Assembly: GCF_040954835.1 (NCBI RefSeq)
Contig: NC_090703.1
Location: forward strand, 8,799,001-8,863,000
DNA: 64,000 nucleotides
Direction of reading: 5' to 3'
Origin: Lepisosteus oculatus
Lineage: Eukaryota > Chordata > Actinopteri > Semionotiformes > Lepisosteidae
Position numbers and translations under genes: made by a program. Positions 38,460-49,930 of this stretch are shown here, in pieces (within the stretch, counting starts at the first letter, position 1; every line of letters begins with the position of its first letter). Below the pieces are notes generated by a model. That model saw only the letters and a list, made by a program, of their open reading frames with translations. It was not told where the DNA came from and did no database searches.

Positions 38460-39480
38460 ATAAGGACACAACAAAGGTTACAGATGGGAGGAGGCCATTT
38501 GGCCCAGTTAGCCTATTTGGCAGCTAGTTGCTAATTGATCCAAGAATCTCACTTTGAATTTCTTGAAAAGGAGCCAGGGTATTAGCTTCAGCAGCATGTC
38601 TGGGTAGGTTTGTTCCATATATGCCCTGTGCATAAATACGTGTTATCTTGATCTCCGTTTTCAATGGGCTTCAACATAGTTTCCTCTTGTATCCTCTGGC
38701 TCATGTTTTTATTCTGTTGAACTTGATTACCTCCTCTGGGGTGACTTTGTCAGTGCCTTTGAGCGTTTTGAGAGCATGTATGAGGTCCCCTCATAGTATT
38801 CTCTGTTCAAGACTAAAGAGGTTGAGTTCTTTCAGCCTAGGACATTCCCATAAGTATCTGGAAAGTATCTGGATGCGCTTGTGTAGACAGATTCCTAAGC
38901 AGCAATAACTTTTTTGTAATTTGGTGACAAAACTTTTACACAATCAATATTACTATTACATAGTACAATTTTAAGCAAACAACCCTTGATTTAAATTGTA
39001 CTATAATTTACTATAAATCCTAACATTTTGTTTGGCTTTATATTGCTTCTCTACATTGTTTAAAAGATGCAAAGAATGTTTCAACATAAACACCTACTGT
39101 ACAGTATGTGTTTTTCACAAGTGGCCTCTTCAATCTCAGCATTTTCCATTTTGTATACACAGATTACATTTGTCCCGCTTGCGTGTAACACCCTATACTT
39201 GTTGGCATTGATTTTCATCTGCCAGGTGTTTGTCCAGTCTTGAATTTTATGTAAATCTTTCTGAAATTAATTTGCTCCTTCGACAGTCTTTGCTTATCTT
39301 CTTATATTGGTATTGTCTGCAAAGTTGACTAGTTGACTTAATATACGAGAATATATAGTAGATCAATTATCTAAATTAGGAATAGCAGTGGTCCTAGTAT
39401 AGATACATGTGGTACCCCACTAATTACCTCACCCTGATTTGAGTCTTTACCCCTTATCTATCTCGTTTTGTATGAGCCGA
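38460..39480 (-). mobile_element. Non-LTR retrotransposon remnant: reverse-transcriptase pseudogene and 3' end
   Basis: Read on the minus strand from about 39435 the broken frame gives [18 protein letters not shown], the fingerprint of LINE reverse transcriptase (canonically [20 protein letters not shown]). Later come a stretch equivalent to the thumb (LQDW-like FKTGQTPGR), then LKELNLFSLEQR and GDLIHALKTLKGTDKVTP, a standard ORF2 C-terminal region. The 3' end carries the complement of GGAGGCCATTTGGCCCAG. Many stops and frameshifts; 5'-truncated. Probably a member of the CR1/L2/Rex assemblage, clade not resolved. Confidence 0.85.
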
Positions 39481-39537
39481 TTCTTGACCCAAACATACAC
39501 AATTCCCCAAATGACAACAAGTTATAATTTGAGTATT

Positions 39538-39624
39538 TCAGGTGGGTAGCTGCGTCGGCATGCGTAGTCTGCAAAGCAACAAGTAATAGGTTTATTCCAT
39601 GCTGAAGAGAGAAGAGAGAAAACA
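39538..39624 (+). repeat. Unclassified dispersed repeat, copy 3
   Basis: It begins CAGGTGGGTAGCTGCGTCGG like copy 1 and contains the same 28-bp core, then is cut off before the TTTCGGCCGTGG part. Confidence 0.8.
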
Positions 39625-39789
39625 CTCTGTGAAGCCTTGTTTCTTATAATTTGGGTATGTTTTCATATGAATCTTTATCAAACGTCCTCTGAAAATTGAA
39701 ATATACCATAATGTATACCCTATACAGTTCATGACCGCTGTTGTTTGTTCAAAGAACTCTAACAATTAGTTAAGTGAAAGATGACCTAG

Positions 39790-39925
39790 AGACCCACCTA
39801 CGTGCCACACCATTTATTGGAGCAATCTGAGTGAAGTGCTGCGTTGGAAGAATACAAAAGCAACAGAACAGAATTTGAACCCACAACCCTACAGTCAGGA
39901 ACCCAAACCCCTCTTGCCCTGGTAT
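39790..39925 (-). mobile_element. tRNA-derived SINE, 5' part, decayed
   Basis: The complement of GAATTTGAACCCACAACC (39871-39888) is a B box. AATACAAAAGCAACAGAAC matches the body word of the SINE at 38120-38245. Confidence 0.55.
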
Positions 39926-40389
39926 GTAATATGCAAACTCAGCAATCTAGGGAATTACATCATCATAACTGCCTTAATTTGACCTCTAATACTATGAGAC
40001 CTTTAAATATGTTATATATGTGCACTCTTCTAATATGTTCATCTCCTCCATTTAAACATAATGAGTGGACTCAAAAAAATAATAGGTTGAAGACACATTT
40101 CACTTTGCACATGATCAAGTCAGTAGTGCCTCATAAACTCTTTGGAATTTGGAGCAGGGTTCATACATCTCCCAGAATTCCCCACAGAAATATGAAGTGC
40201 TCTGCTTGAAAAATGCAAATTAAATAGAAACCTCCTTTATGAACGCAGCATTATAAGAAAACAGCCTTGATGGAAGCATTGATAATACTGATCAATAAGA
40301 AGTGCAGCTTTTCCTTAGGCTTTTTTATATCTTTTTTGTTGTTTGTTTTATAAAGGGGTCAGTGGAAGGGTCAGGTAGGTAGTGGTGTG

Positions 40390-40530
40390 GGCAGGATTCT
40401 TCTGCTTTATCAATCAGGATTTTAATTACACACGTCTCGGGCGACAGCTAGATTAGAAACCAATTGACGCTATCGGCACCAAAATCTAATTACTGTTTAT
40501 TGACAGATAAGGACAGGGCCTCTTCACTTT
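40390..40530. promoter_or_regulatory. Candidate conserved noncoding element
   Basis: This compact block has TTATCAATCAGGATTTTAAT, CTAGATTAGAAACCAATTG and AAAATCTAATTACTGTTTAT, i.e. several homeobox and PBX/MEIS-like words together with isolated CpGs. No repeat signature. Confidence 0.4.
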
Positions 40531-41699
40531 TCAGAAACAAGATAAACCTTTTCTGAAACAGAAAGAAGAACAACAGGTACAATGCACATATGGCTTTTAG
40601 TTGTAGGAGTTTGTCAGGATTACTGTGTACATAATTCATTATAATTTATTATACAGTTCCCCTTTAAATTGTTAAAGACAACTGTAATTTTTAAAGAAAG
40701 TTGTGTACTACAGTACAGTACCTGTGCTGGTTTTACTTTATTCCTGTTGCTTATTGTTGTCCAGGGAAATTCAGTTAAATACTCTGTTCAGTCCAGTTTG
40801 AAGACTGAGTAACAGGCATTCATTTCTAATCTCTGGTGCTGTATACACAGCATTTCCTTCACATAAGCAATTGCAATAACAATTATGTGTGAATTGACAT
40901 GCGCTGTGTAGGTGAAATGGGAAATGTTGCATTAACTTGTTTTCTGTTGTACTAAACTCCAAGTATTAACAGCACCAGCTGACACTGGGAGGGAAAGGCA
41001 AACTCAGAGCTCTCTGCACAAAGACTGGCTGTGTGCTCCATATGTGCACGGGAAGGAAAACCAACCAGACCGTGTTTTGAAACTGCAAAAATTGTACAAA
41101 TGTTTTGTGCGTATTGGTAAATATTTTCAAAGCTACTGTGTTATCATTTCTTTCTGTCTCTGACAGAAAACACAAAAACACAAAAAAGTCAGAACTGCAA
41201 AATGGAAAATAAGTGTTCCAGCTGCTGATGTTGCATCCAATATATTGAGGCAGGAAAGCTTGGAGACCCTTTGCTCATCAACAGCCCTGTGCAGTTTACA
41301 CTGCAGTCCATTAGTGCAAGTCAGGGAGTCAGAGTCATTGGGTCCATCACATTAGTGCATGTTAGCCCACCACATTAGTTTTACAGCCAATATATATCTG
41401 TACTTCACCTTTAAAGCTGAAAATCTGCCTCAGGTAAATATGAAGTAAATTATTGGATTATTGTTCTTTCATTTGGCTGTGTAGTAATGGCTGGATTATA
41501 AACATTGCAGCATATAGATTTCCTGTCAGTTCCCATGAATCAGACATCCTTATCTTATTTACCACTTGCATCCTCACCAGTGCTGCAAGCTGCAAGGCAG
41601 AGCAGGGTAGACAAAAACAGACGCTGCAAAGTCCACTCAGAGATTTCAAAAACCACTTAGTTCTCCTGTCCGTATTTGTTAGGAAAGTAAATAGATGAA

Positions 41700-41960
41700 A
41701 CGAGGAGCGCTGAATTCAGAGACGGGGGAAGTGGCTTCTGGATGAGAGCTGGGTGAAATAAAAATCGGGCCGCGCACGGACTGGAAACAACTGGTCCCTC
41801 TCCGTCCACACGTGCAGCCGCCCATCCCTGATTCTGCCACAGAACAATTCCCTGGAATATTGACTGAAGGAGCAACATGAATGGCCAAATACAAACACGG
41901 GTCTTCAGAAACAGAGTACTGAAGGGTAAATCCTGTGGCTGAGTCTTTGGAAATGGCAGT
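41700..41960. promoter_or_regulatory. Candidate regulatory island, GC-richer
   Basis: A CpG-bearing patch (GGGCCGCGCACGGACTGG, TCCGTCCACACGTGCAGCC) stands in AT-rich DNA 7 kb upstream of the esrrb exon. Three overlapping minus-strand frames (60-116 codons) share no recognisable family. Confidence 0.3.
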
Positions 41961-44900
41961 GGGACGATTGTGACAGAAGTGTTGCTGTTATTTGCCCTGG
42001 CTTTCAAAATATGGGCTTCCTGTGCAGGGGCAGATTAACATCTCTATGACTGAGCCTTCTTTTCTCATACTGTATGTACTGTAGGCATGCTAACCGCCTC
42101 TGTTTCATGTAAAGTGTACTACAGTACAGAGGAATCTGGATCGTTAGGGGTATCCACTGCAGGCAGCATTTTCTTTGGTTGTATGGTCTTCATCTATTTC
42201 ATCATATTGCACCAGCTCCTCTCCAGAAAAGCTTTTCCCCCCACGAATATCCATGCAATTGAAATGTTTTAAATGCAAATCATTGGTTCAGGTATCTATC
42301 TTTGTGTGCACGTGTGTGTTTACCTTCACACCTTCTGTGAAACCCTAAAGACTGACATGATATATTTGTTCAGTTTAGGTCTGGAATTTGGAATTAACCC
42401 AGCTTTTATCTTTCATTGTATGTTTTGTGTGAAAGTCCTCAGAAAATCAGCCGTTTGATAAACCTGGTTAATAACTTCTTGCAGAGTCTAGCAGCTCTCT
42501 TCTTTACGGGAATCAGCCTGAAATATAATCTCCACTTCAGTCAGGCTCTTTTGATTTAGAATTTAACACAGAGACTGTTGTAATGCGCCTGGTCACAGGG
42601 ATTTTGCACCTTTAACAAATTGCATTTATAGATTTTCCCTTTGTAGGGATAATCTGATCTCTTAATTTATACCACAAATGAATATCAGCAGGGGGAACGT
42701 GATCTACCCTTTTTATATGTGCTTTCCTGGAGTCAACCATGGTGAACAAATATCACTAATGGAAAATATGGTAAACCTTATGGAATCTGATTCGGTTTAA
42801 TAAGGCAAATTTTTAATAGAATTTTCACTTTCAAGCAAATGCGTTATAATGTGCTTTTCTGAAGGGAAAAAAAAACAGATTGTAATTACCGGCTTTCAAT
42901 CTTTGATTTGTTATTTTGCTAATGCTGATACTTTGCAAATTTGTTTTTGTTGTTTGTTTTTCCGGTGATTTGATTTAGTTTAATTTGGGCGGACGCGTGC
43001 ACACAAACATTACAGAACATGAGAGCTGACTTTGTTAGCTTACAGTTCACTTTATGCTTTCTTTTTTTTTTCTGTCCATCGACACTTAGTGTGCGCTAGA
43101 ATGATCCTTCGCGACAGTACTGCTGTGTTTGATTGTTAACAGAGAATGCGAACTAGCGCTCTTACCTGTCTGTGATATTCTAGCAATGAGGGGATGCTCC
43201 CTCTAGCGGTGATCCAGGAATCTACAAGCGCGGGGGCTAGGAAATGGCATGTGAAGTTGAAGAGCTGAGAACATAGCAAGAAAAAGAATCAATGTATCGT
43301 GTGCGTAATGTAGATATTATTGACTGTAAATTAATAAAATGAAGGGCTTGCTGTCCAGTTCCCCAAAAAATAATTTCCCCACGTTGTTTTGCAGCTAGGA
43401 TATTCGGTAGGCCTACTTCAAACGGCAAGCAGAAAACTGGGAGAAACATTTAATAATCTTCGATTTAATTAAAAACCGTTCTGTTAGTAAAGCACTGTCT
43501 CTTATGTACATAAGTATAAGTAAAACAAAATCTCATTTCAAAGCACTTATAATTACCTATAATTTGAACTTTGTAGTTTTGTTGTGGTTTTCCCGAGCTA
43601 ACAAACGCCGAGCGCTCCTTCGTCATATAATTTGTTTGGTGACAACCGACAGATGATACCTGAACGGCCCACTCTCTGTTCTCTACAGGCACGGCACCTT
43701 ATTTATTCTTAATTATAGTCTTATCATTTATTCATCAAGGCGCTGGGATCCAGCAAAAGTAGAACCGTATTCAAGGTTTTCACAGTGGTCCGATGTCAAG
43801 TCACGTATTGTGGGTTTAGGGAGATTTACAGAAGTCCTGACACGCTAATGGTCCTCAACAGTAAGCAATCACACACACACACAAAAAACACTTTCGAAGG
43901 AAAAAAAAAGTTCAATGACCAATACAGACTTTTTTGCATTGTTCTGATTAGCAACACTAAAGTTCAGAAATCGGCTCCAGCAGCTGAGACGATCTAGGTG
44001 GGTTTTTACAGTGATCAGGGGCTGTAGGCTGGACAGTGTACTGTGCTGGAGGAGGAGTTGATAGAGCCGTACGAACACCACATTTACCGACAGTCTGATT
44101 GTTGCTGCCACTGTATCTCCAAGACCTCCTTCTCCTGAGCAGCACCACTTGGGAATTCAGTATGACCTACCTGTGCGCTAAGGTAGAGTAACACTCTCCG
44201 CGTTACTTTTCTGCTATATCTTGTGTGCGGGATCGATTTAATCAAATTGCAGTAGCCAGTCCTTACGCTTGTTAACTACTGTAGATTTTTAACGTATTTT
44301 GCGTGAGGACAAATTAACCATTTAATAAAAAGCAAATCTACCCAAGCTCTTTCATTTGTATCATCTCAGACTATCGCTACTGTGTTCTCAATGTGTATTT
44401 TCAAGTTGTCTGCAATTTCACCGAGTCTCAGGAGTCTCTTTTGTTGCCTACCTGTAGAATAGTCGGTACTGAACTACAGTATTTATACAGAACAGGGTTT
44501 GTTAAGTGTTTTTGAAATGCGAGATTTGCAAGAAACAAATTCGTACTTGTATATTTCAGTTTAGAAAGCAGGAAGTGATTTAGGAGATTATTGTTTCAGA
44601 ATTGCGAAATAACGATTTAATTATTTAGAAACTTGTAAATGTTTCTTAAATATCGTTACGGGCCTTAATTCGCCTCCCAATTTTTTTGGGGGGTGTCAAA
44701 CTACTGTACAGGGCTCACTTATTCTTAGTGGATGGCTGTCCTCAAGGCTGTTAATCAATTTTGTTAAATTTTAAATTAGCATGAAGTGTGTTATTTCTGC
44801 TTTGTAAGCATAATGAAAAAACAGCAACAAGATGAGAGAGCATTAGGACATCCCCTGAAGCAAAACGGTGGAGGTAACAATGAATCAATGCCTCTCTTTA

Positions 44901-47900
44901 GTTCAGTGACCTGATCCTAGTGATCATTGTTTTGGAGCTCCCGCAAAAACACCAACATTCCCACTAGTCTGTCAGAACAATACAGAACTGTCTGATGTTT
45001 CTTGACATCACTGAGCTTTACAAACACAGAAATTCAGTGTGTGAAATTATTGTTTTAAGGAGGTGATACACTGTTCTCCCCCATGAAGGCATTTAGTTCA
45101 CTTTAATGTGGATAGGCCCCATTTTGAGTCCAGAGTGAAACACTGGAATAAGAAGAGATTTTCTTTTTAGATTTCAAAAGACTTTTGCTTTTTAGGAACG
45201 ATTCGGCCATGCTGTGGATACTATAGAGAATTTACAGAACATATATTCTGATGATATTTGCTTAAATGTATTTTTCTTTAAAATTGAAGAAACCTTTAAA
45301 TTATTGATACAGTTATCAATTCCTTTTTAAAATCCCTCATTTAAAGAAGAGTTAACAGCAGTGTTAAAACCCATAAAGTGTTTTTTTTTAAATATCCATA
45401 AAGGTCAAATTATGTAAACACGTCAAAGGTTATATCCTTAAGTTTCACTAATTCAATACACTATGTTAAATAAAAAAATAAGTACTTATTTAAAGTAAAA
45501 TCAAGTAAAGTTTAAGTAGTTTTTCTTTTAAATTGAATGGAGAATATTTGACCATCACTAGAACTTTACCAATTTAATATTAATGTAATCTCTTTCACAT
45601 ACCTTGACACATACTGTATATTATACTGCATATGCTGTATACTTTATATAATCAAATTGGAACTAACTCGTTTAGTTTATTTACTTAGTGTTTGAAGTGT
45701 ATTTTTCATACTGAAAATACGTACTGTAGCTGAAATTGAGTATGAATTTCATATTCTGTTTTGGCTCAGATTGGTTCAGTTGAGAACACACATTTACAGT
45801 ATTTTAATAAAATGCAATGAATATACAGTACTAGTGTTTCAGGGTGTTGTACATATAATTGACATATAACATATAAAATATCAAGAAATATTTCCACACT
45901 TTTACTTAAAAAACATCATTTTAAAATTCTGCTTAAATGTACAAAGTGGAATCATTTTTCAAAATCGAATTATTAAAACTAATTTTGCCGTTCAATCTTG
46001 TCCAATGAAGAAAAAACTATTTTCCTGGGTCAAATGATGCATTTTGGCAGCCCCCAACATCCCTGCACTGAAGAAACCGAAAAGGTTTTCTTTAGTTATT
46101 ATGAAGGGGCCGTATTATATGCTAAAAGTAGCATATTATTCTGAAAACCCATCTTTGTGCCTCTGGTGAATTCTGTGGAGAATGTTGCTAACTCAACTGT
46201 TCTCTTCTCCATCTTTAAAGTAGGGGCTTCTTGACTCTACAACCTTTGTATTTTAAAAATGCACTTTTTAGCATTTAGCTCTTGTGTTGTATTAGATTAG
46301 AGCCTAAAGAGAAACAAAATATCTTAGTTAAAAATACACTGATTTCTATATGTATCATAATAATTAATTTGAGCTTGTACAATATATAATATTAACGTGA
46401 TTGAACAAGACGTAAAATGTTTTGAATTAATAATTTTTTTCTATTTTGTGTATGTGTACTCTATTTATATTTGAAGTAAGTGTATGCATCATACATTTTC
46501 AGCAGAAAAAAAAATAATTCCACCAAGAATGTTCAAAAGTCGGCAGAGCCATTTACTGTAGTTGAATGAAGAATTTCAACACACTCTCCTGCTCTTTCTC
46601 CCTAATAAGCATTCCAAAGGAATTGTTCTCTTGTTTCCTTAACCAGATAAAATGCATTCAGATTTAGAAAGAATGACATTTTATTCCTGTCTTTTGCAAT
46701 TAAATTAGGAGTTGCTGTACTTCTGCGATATCAATCATCACTTTTATGTATTGCAGAAGGTTGATCTGCTCCAATATAGTCTAGCACACACAGTAAACAG
46801 GAGTATTTCCTTTCCTAGGTAAACTGGTATCGAGGTCCGGATGCTACCTTATAGTTTTTAAAAATACACAAGTCTGGTAACACGCTCACACAGTGCAATA
46901 ACCCTGAACTTTTCCTAATTCTCTGTCCATGATTGACCACGTATCTAATGATAGTAATGAGAAAGGATATAACGGTGAAAGAGAACTTGGTTATTTTATT
47001 TTTGGTGAAAGATATAAAAGTTGATAAAACACTGTATGTGACTTTATATGCCAAGGAACGTACCTTAAATGCTAGAAATGATGCACCTTGAGCAGACTGG
47101 GAATGAAAAACAATTGAGCAGATGATGGACAGATAGGTACTGTATAAGGTAAGGAAGAAGCTACTCAGAGGGAATTTCCTGTGCGTTCTTCAATTCTTGC
47201 ATTTTGGGTAGGAAGAAACTTGTTATCCAAATCCTTTAAGACAGGTGCAGTTGGATGAAGTGAGTAGCAAAATATTAATCATAAAGATTAACATATAACA
47301 TATTTTCTGGCCGTATCTTAGAAAATAAGATGCAAAGTTTTCTTCTTCCCATCTTAGTCCTTACATTATGATTTATAAGCTCTCTGTTAAAGATGTCATC
47401 GTTTGCTTTCAGAAATGCTGTAAGATTCATGGATGTAAAGATCCCCGTTAAATGTGAAATGTTATCTGCATTCTTTGCATTCTTTCAGAACATGATCAAC
47501 GGTAAAATGGGATCTTTTGAAAGAATCGCGCAAAGGAGGCAGAAAAATGTTATGCTCCTTTTAGATTTGAAGGACTAGGTGTGTGGTTTGTGACACAGAA
47601 TCAGCTTTGTGAATTACATGAGAAAAAAGCAAAGCAATGAGAAATTCTAAACTGAGCGCTGTGGTCGTAAAATGTTTGCATTGCGGATTATATGTACTCA
47701 CCTTTAAAAAATAAGTTTCTGATCCATTAAATAATTTTCCAATTCTTGTTACAAATTTCTTGCCTGTTATCAGACTTTTAAATCTTCTTTATGTGTATTT
47801 GGACATGTTTCCTGTGTGCCTTGTCAATAATAATGGTGCCAATCAAAATTATTATATTAAATAAACATTATGTGACTGCAATGCGTTTTATGGAAATATA

Positions 47901-48599
47901 TTGAACATAGCCTAAGACAAAATGGGGGTTGTGAAAAATATTTGTAATAGCACAACAAAAACTGTATTCATTTAAAGCACAGCAAGCAAAACATTAACAC
48001 ATGCTTTGTGTTAATGCAACTGCAAGATTAATATATGCAGTGACAAATTTTGTTTTGTGTTCCATAGCTCATGGACAGATAATCTCACGGCAATTATTCC
48101 TCTTTGGAGTGATAGTCATTTCTGTTTCCAAATATGTACTTTGGTCACATACTGTACTGTAACCTCAAAGTGCTTGTATTTCACATTTCAGTCATAGCTA
48201 GATTATAACTTGCCTAGATTATACACCGTCTTCTAGAGTGTTGGTAGGAAGATTTACCATGCTTTAAGAAAGAACCCAAATAATTGTTAGGAGACTAGAA
48301 AAATGATCTAAAAATAAATTAGGAAAATTAAATAAAATGACCTGTCCAAATTAGATTAAACTGATCGCTATAAAAATAAGAAATAAATGTTCCTTTCAAC
48401 ACTTTTTAATTGATCTTTGCTTGTTTATGTTCGAGGTACTTCTAAGAACCACTTGGCAGTGCAGTTATCACACCAGGTCTGAATTGCTGATACCTGGTAT
48501 TAAAATATACTTTGGGATAATTAGAGCATGTCACAATCCTAACACAGTCTCTCCACATTTTATTCCATTTTTTTTTTTTTTAGCGTGATGAGTAATATG
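41961..48599. other. AT-rich upstream flank of esrrb, no gene seen
   Basis: Sparse short frames only. It contains a CpG-richer patch at 43070-43250 with a CTCF-like word. Repeat content is notably lower than in 15-40 kb. TACTGTA motifs cluster at 42065-42125. Confidence 0.6.
43197..43210 (-). promoter_or_regulatory. Weak CTCF-like motif
   Basis: CTCCCTCTAGCGGT fits the reverse of the CTCF core CCASYAGRKGGC with about one mismatch, in a CpG-bearing patch. Confidence 0.2.
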
Positions 48600-48850
48600 T
48601 GTGTGTGGTACAGGGAGAGTAGCAGTGGAGTGTGTGATGTCCTGGGCGAGTATTTCGATTCTGACTGGCTGCCCTGTACACCTCCTCCTCCCTTCGCAGT
48701 CCCGGCCCTGCCAGCCCTCTCTGTTGCTTTAAGTCCTGCCCCCAAGAGCCAGCCAACAGCAGCTGTTCCATATTCATCAAGCCCTTCAGTCTTAAAGAGC
48801 CCTATCCTGACCATGGAGAGAGTCATTTCTCTCACCCTCTCTCTCACTGT
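48600..48850 (+). promoter_or_regulatory. Candidate esrrb promoter / noncoding first exon region
   Basis: This is a locally GC-richer island in an AT-rich setting, 300-550 bp upstream of the start codon. It carries C-rich GC-box-like words (around 48680-48700 and CTGCCCCC near 48737) and no convincing TATA box. A 92-codon open frame runs through it, but its composition (Pro/Ser/Leu-rich) is what a C-rich leader gives by chance. Assignment is positional. Confidence 0.35.
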
Positions 48851-48978
48851 CTCTCGATCTTAGCGCTCCCTCCACTCTCTCTCTCCATCTCTCTCCCTCT
48901 CTCTCTTTCACCCCCTATACCTCTCTCCCCGTCTCTCTGTTTCTCTCTCTCTCACACACACACATACACATATACACA
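48833..48978. repeat. Compound CT / CA microsatellite
   Basis: An imperfect CT-rich tract (about 48833-48953) passes into a CA/TACA tract (about 48953-48978). It ends about 175 bp before the esrrb ATG, so it sits in the leader, first intron or promoter. Confidence 0.85.
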
Positions 48979-49040
48979 CATACAGAGAAACACAGACATA
49001 CCTGTGCACGCCAGGGGTTGGGGGCTCTGAAGAAGGCTTT

Positions 49041-49067
49041 TGTTTTTTTTTTCCACTGCCTCTGAAG
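49041..49067 (+). promoter_or_regulatory. Possible 3' splice site upstream of the esrrb start codon
   Basis: A run of T with C (49041-49063) is followed by GAAG ending at 49067, a good polypyrimidine tract plus AG. If used, the start-codon exon would be about 136 nt (49068-49203) and be preceded by a noncoding first exon. The alternative is that transcription starts nearby and this tract is simply 5' UTR. The sequence alone does not decide. Confidence 0.4.
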
Positions 49068-49136
49068 GTGCTCTGCTTCCTTTTGGGAAGAATTTGTGTA
49101 AATCGTTTCCTCTTTCCACTTCCTGTGATTCCTGGA

Positions 49137-49154
49137 ATGCTAAAACTGGACTGA
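49137..49154 (+). promoter_or_regulatory. Upstream ORF overlapping the esrrb start codon
   Basis: ATG at 49137 opens a five-codon frame (M L K L D) that stops at TGA 49152-49154. The last base of that stop is the A of the esrrb ATG (TGATG overlap). The upstream ATG has a purine (G) at -3, whereas the esrrb ATG has C at -3, so initiation upstream is plausible. The arrangement could dampen translation or require reinitiation. It lies in the leader in either model of the 5' end. Confidence 0.55.
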
Positions 49155-49203
49155 TGGACATTTCAGAACTTTGTATCCCAGACCCTCTCAACTATCATAA
49201 CCA
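49154..49203 (+). CDS. esrrb: Start-codon exon of estrogen-related receptor beta (partial CDS)
   Basis: The 50 coding bases encode MDISELCIPDPLNYHN and the first two bases (CA) of a Gln codon. The mammalian long ESRRB isoform, as I recall it, begins MDVSELCIPDPLGYHNQ before continuing LLNRMSS, so 15 of 17 residues agree. The paralogue ESRRG begins MDSVELCLPES and fits less well. The exon ends CCA|GTAGGT, a good donor, leaving phase 2, so the next exon should begin with G (or A) to complete Gln. ESRRB is an orphan nuclear receptor that binds TNAAGGTCA-type sites and acts in pluripotency, trophoblast and inner-ear development. Only this N-terminal tip is here; the DNA-binding and ligand-binding domains are not in the window. 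ATG context is mixed: G at +4 but a pyrimidine at -3. Identification rests on a short peptide recalled from memory, but the motif order plus a correctly placed donor make chance unlikely. Confidence 0.82.
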
Positions 49204-49209
49204 GTAGGT
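49204..49209 (+). promoter_or_regulatory. 5' splice site (donor) of the esrrb start-codon exon
   Basis: The junction reads CCA|GTAGGT, close to the MAG|GTRAGT consensus. It splits the Gln codon after CA. Without splicing here the frame would meet TAG immediately (49205-49207), so the donor is needed for the receptor to be made. Confidence 0.75.
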
Positions 49210-49639
49210 GCTCTTCTATTCTTTCCTACCTGATTTTTTTTTCCCTTTTTCTATCTTTTTTAAATATTAGTGTTTGGTTCTTCTTTGAATAAGTTACCAG
49301 GGAAGATGGGCAACTTCTTTTCTGAACAAACAATGCGCTGTCGTCCGTCTCCTTTTGGTGTGAAGTGATACATGACGTTTGCAGTGGTACAACACAATAG
49401 GTACAGGCAGGTGCAGAGACGTGTCTGTGTTGCCTTGTGTCAAGAGAAACACGAGCAGATAACCGATTTCTGGCGCTCACCCGTAGTGAGGAGAGATGGG
49501 CATTTAGGTTTCTGTAAAATAAAAATAATAATAATAATAATGATAAAAAAACAGAATACAGTTCTTCCTTCTGTTTGAGATTAGCCTTTCAAGAACGAAG
49601 AGCTTGAAACAAAACTTGTCAGGGATCTCTAGGCTTTGT

Positions 49640-49930
49640 GAGCGGCTGCAGGCAGGGAAGTTGTCCATGCATTCCAGTCTGCGCTCTCAGTGTGATGGGA
49701 AATAAATTATAGCAAATTAGCTAAACTGAATGCACTAGATAATGAGCAGAGTATTACACTTTGCTATATTTGCACACAGGAAGATAAATGAAGGCACCTT
49801 TAGCCCCAGTGTTCCTCTGAGTGCCCGCTCAGTATTTTGGTCAAGCAGACTGCGTGAGACAATGTTGGGGAAAGCAGGGCTGACAGGATCCCGTGATTAA
49901 TAAAACAACACCACCTTTTTTTTGGCTATC
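49640..49930. promoter_or_regulatory. Candidate intronic regulatory element
   Basis: This repeat-free block about 450-730 bp into the intron has ATAAATTATAGCAAATTAGC, GGCACCTTTAGCCCCAGTG and TCCCGTGATTAATAAAAC. Close to the first coding exon and denser in motif-like words than the AT-rich sequence that follows. Inference. Confidence 0.3.

Noticed and set aside
48585..48863. 92-codon plus-strand frame upstream of esrrb
   Set aside because: Proline/serine/leucine run arises from C- and CT-rich sequence; it ends in the microsatellite and is not in frame with a splice to the receptor.
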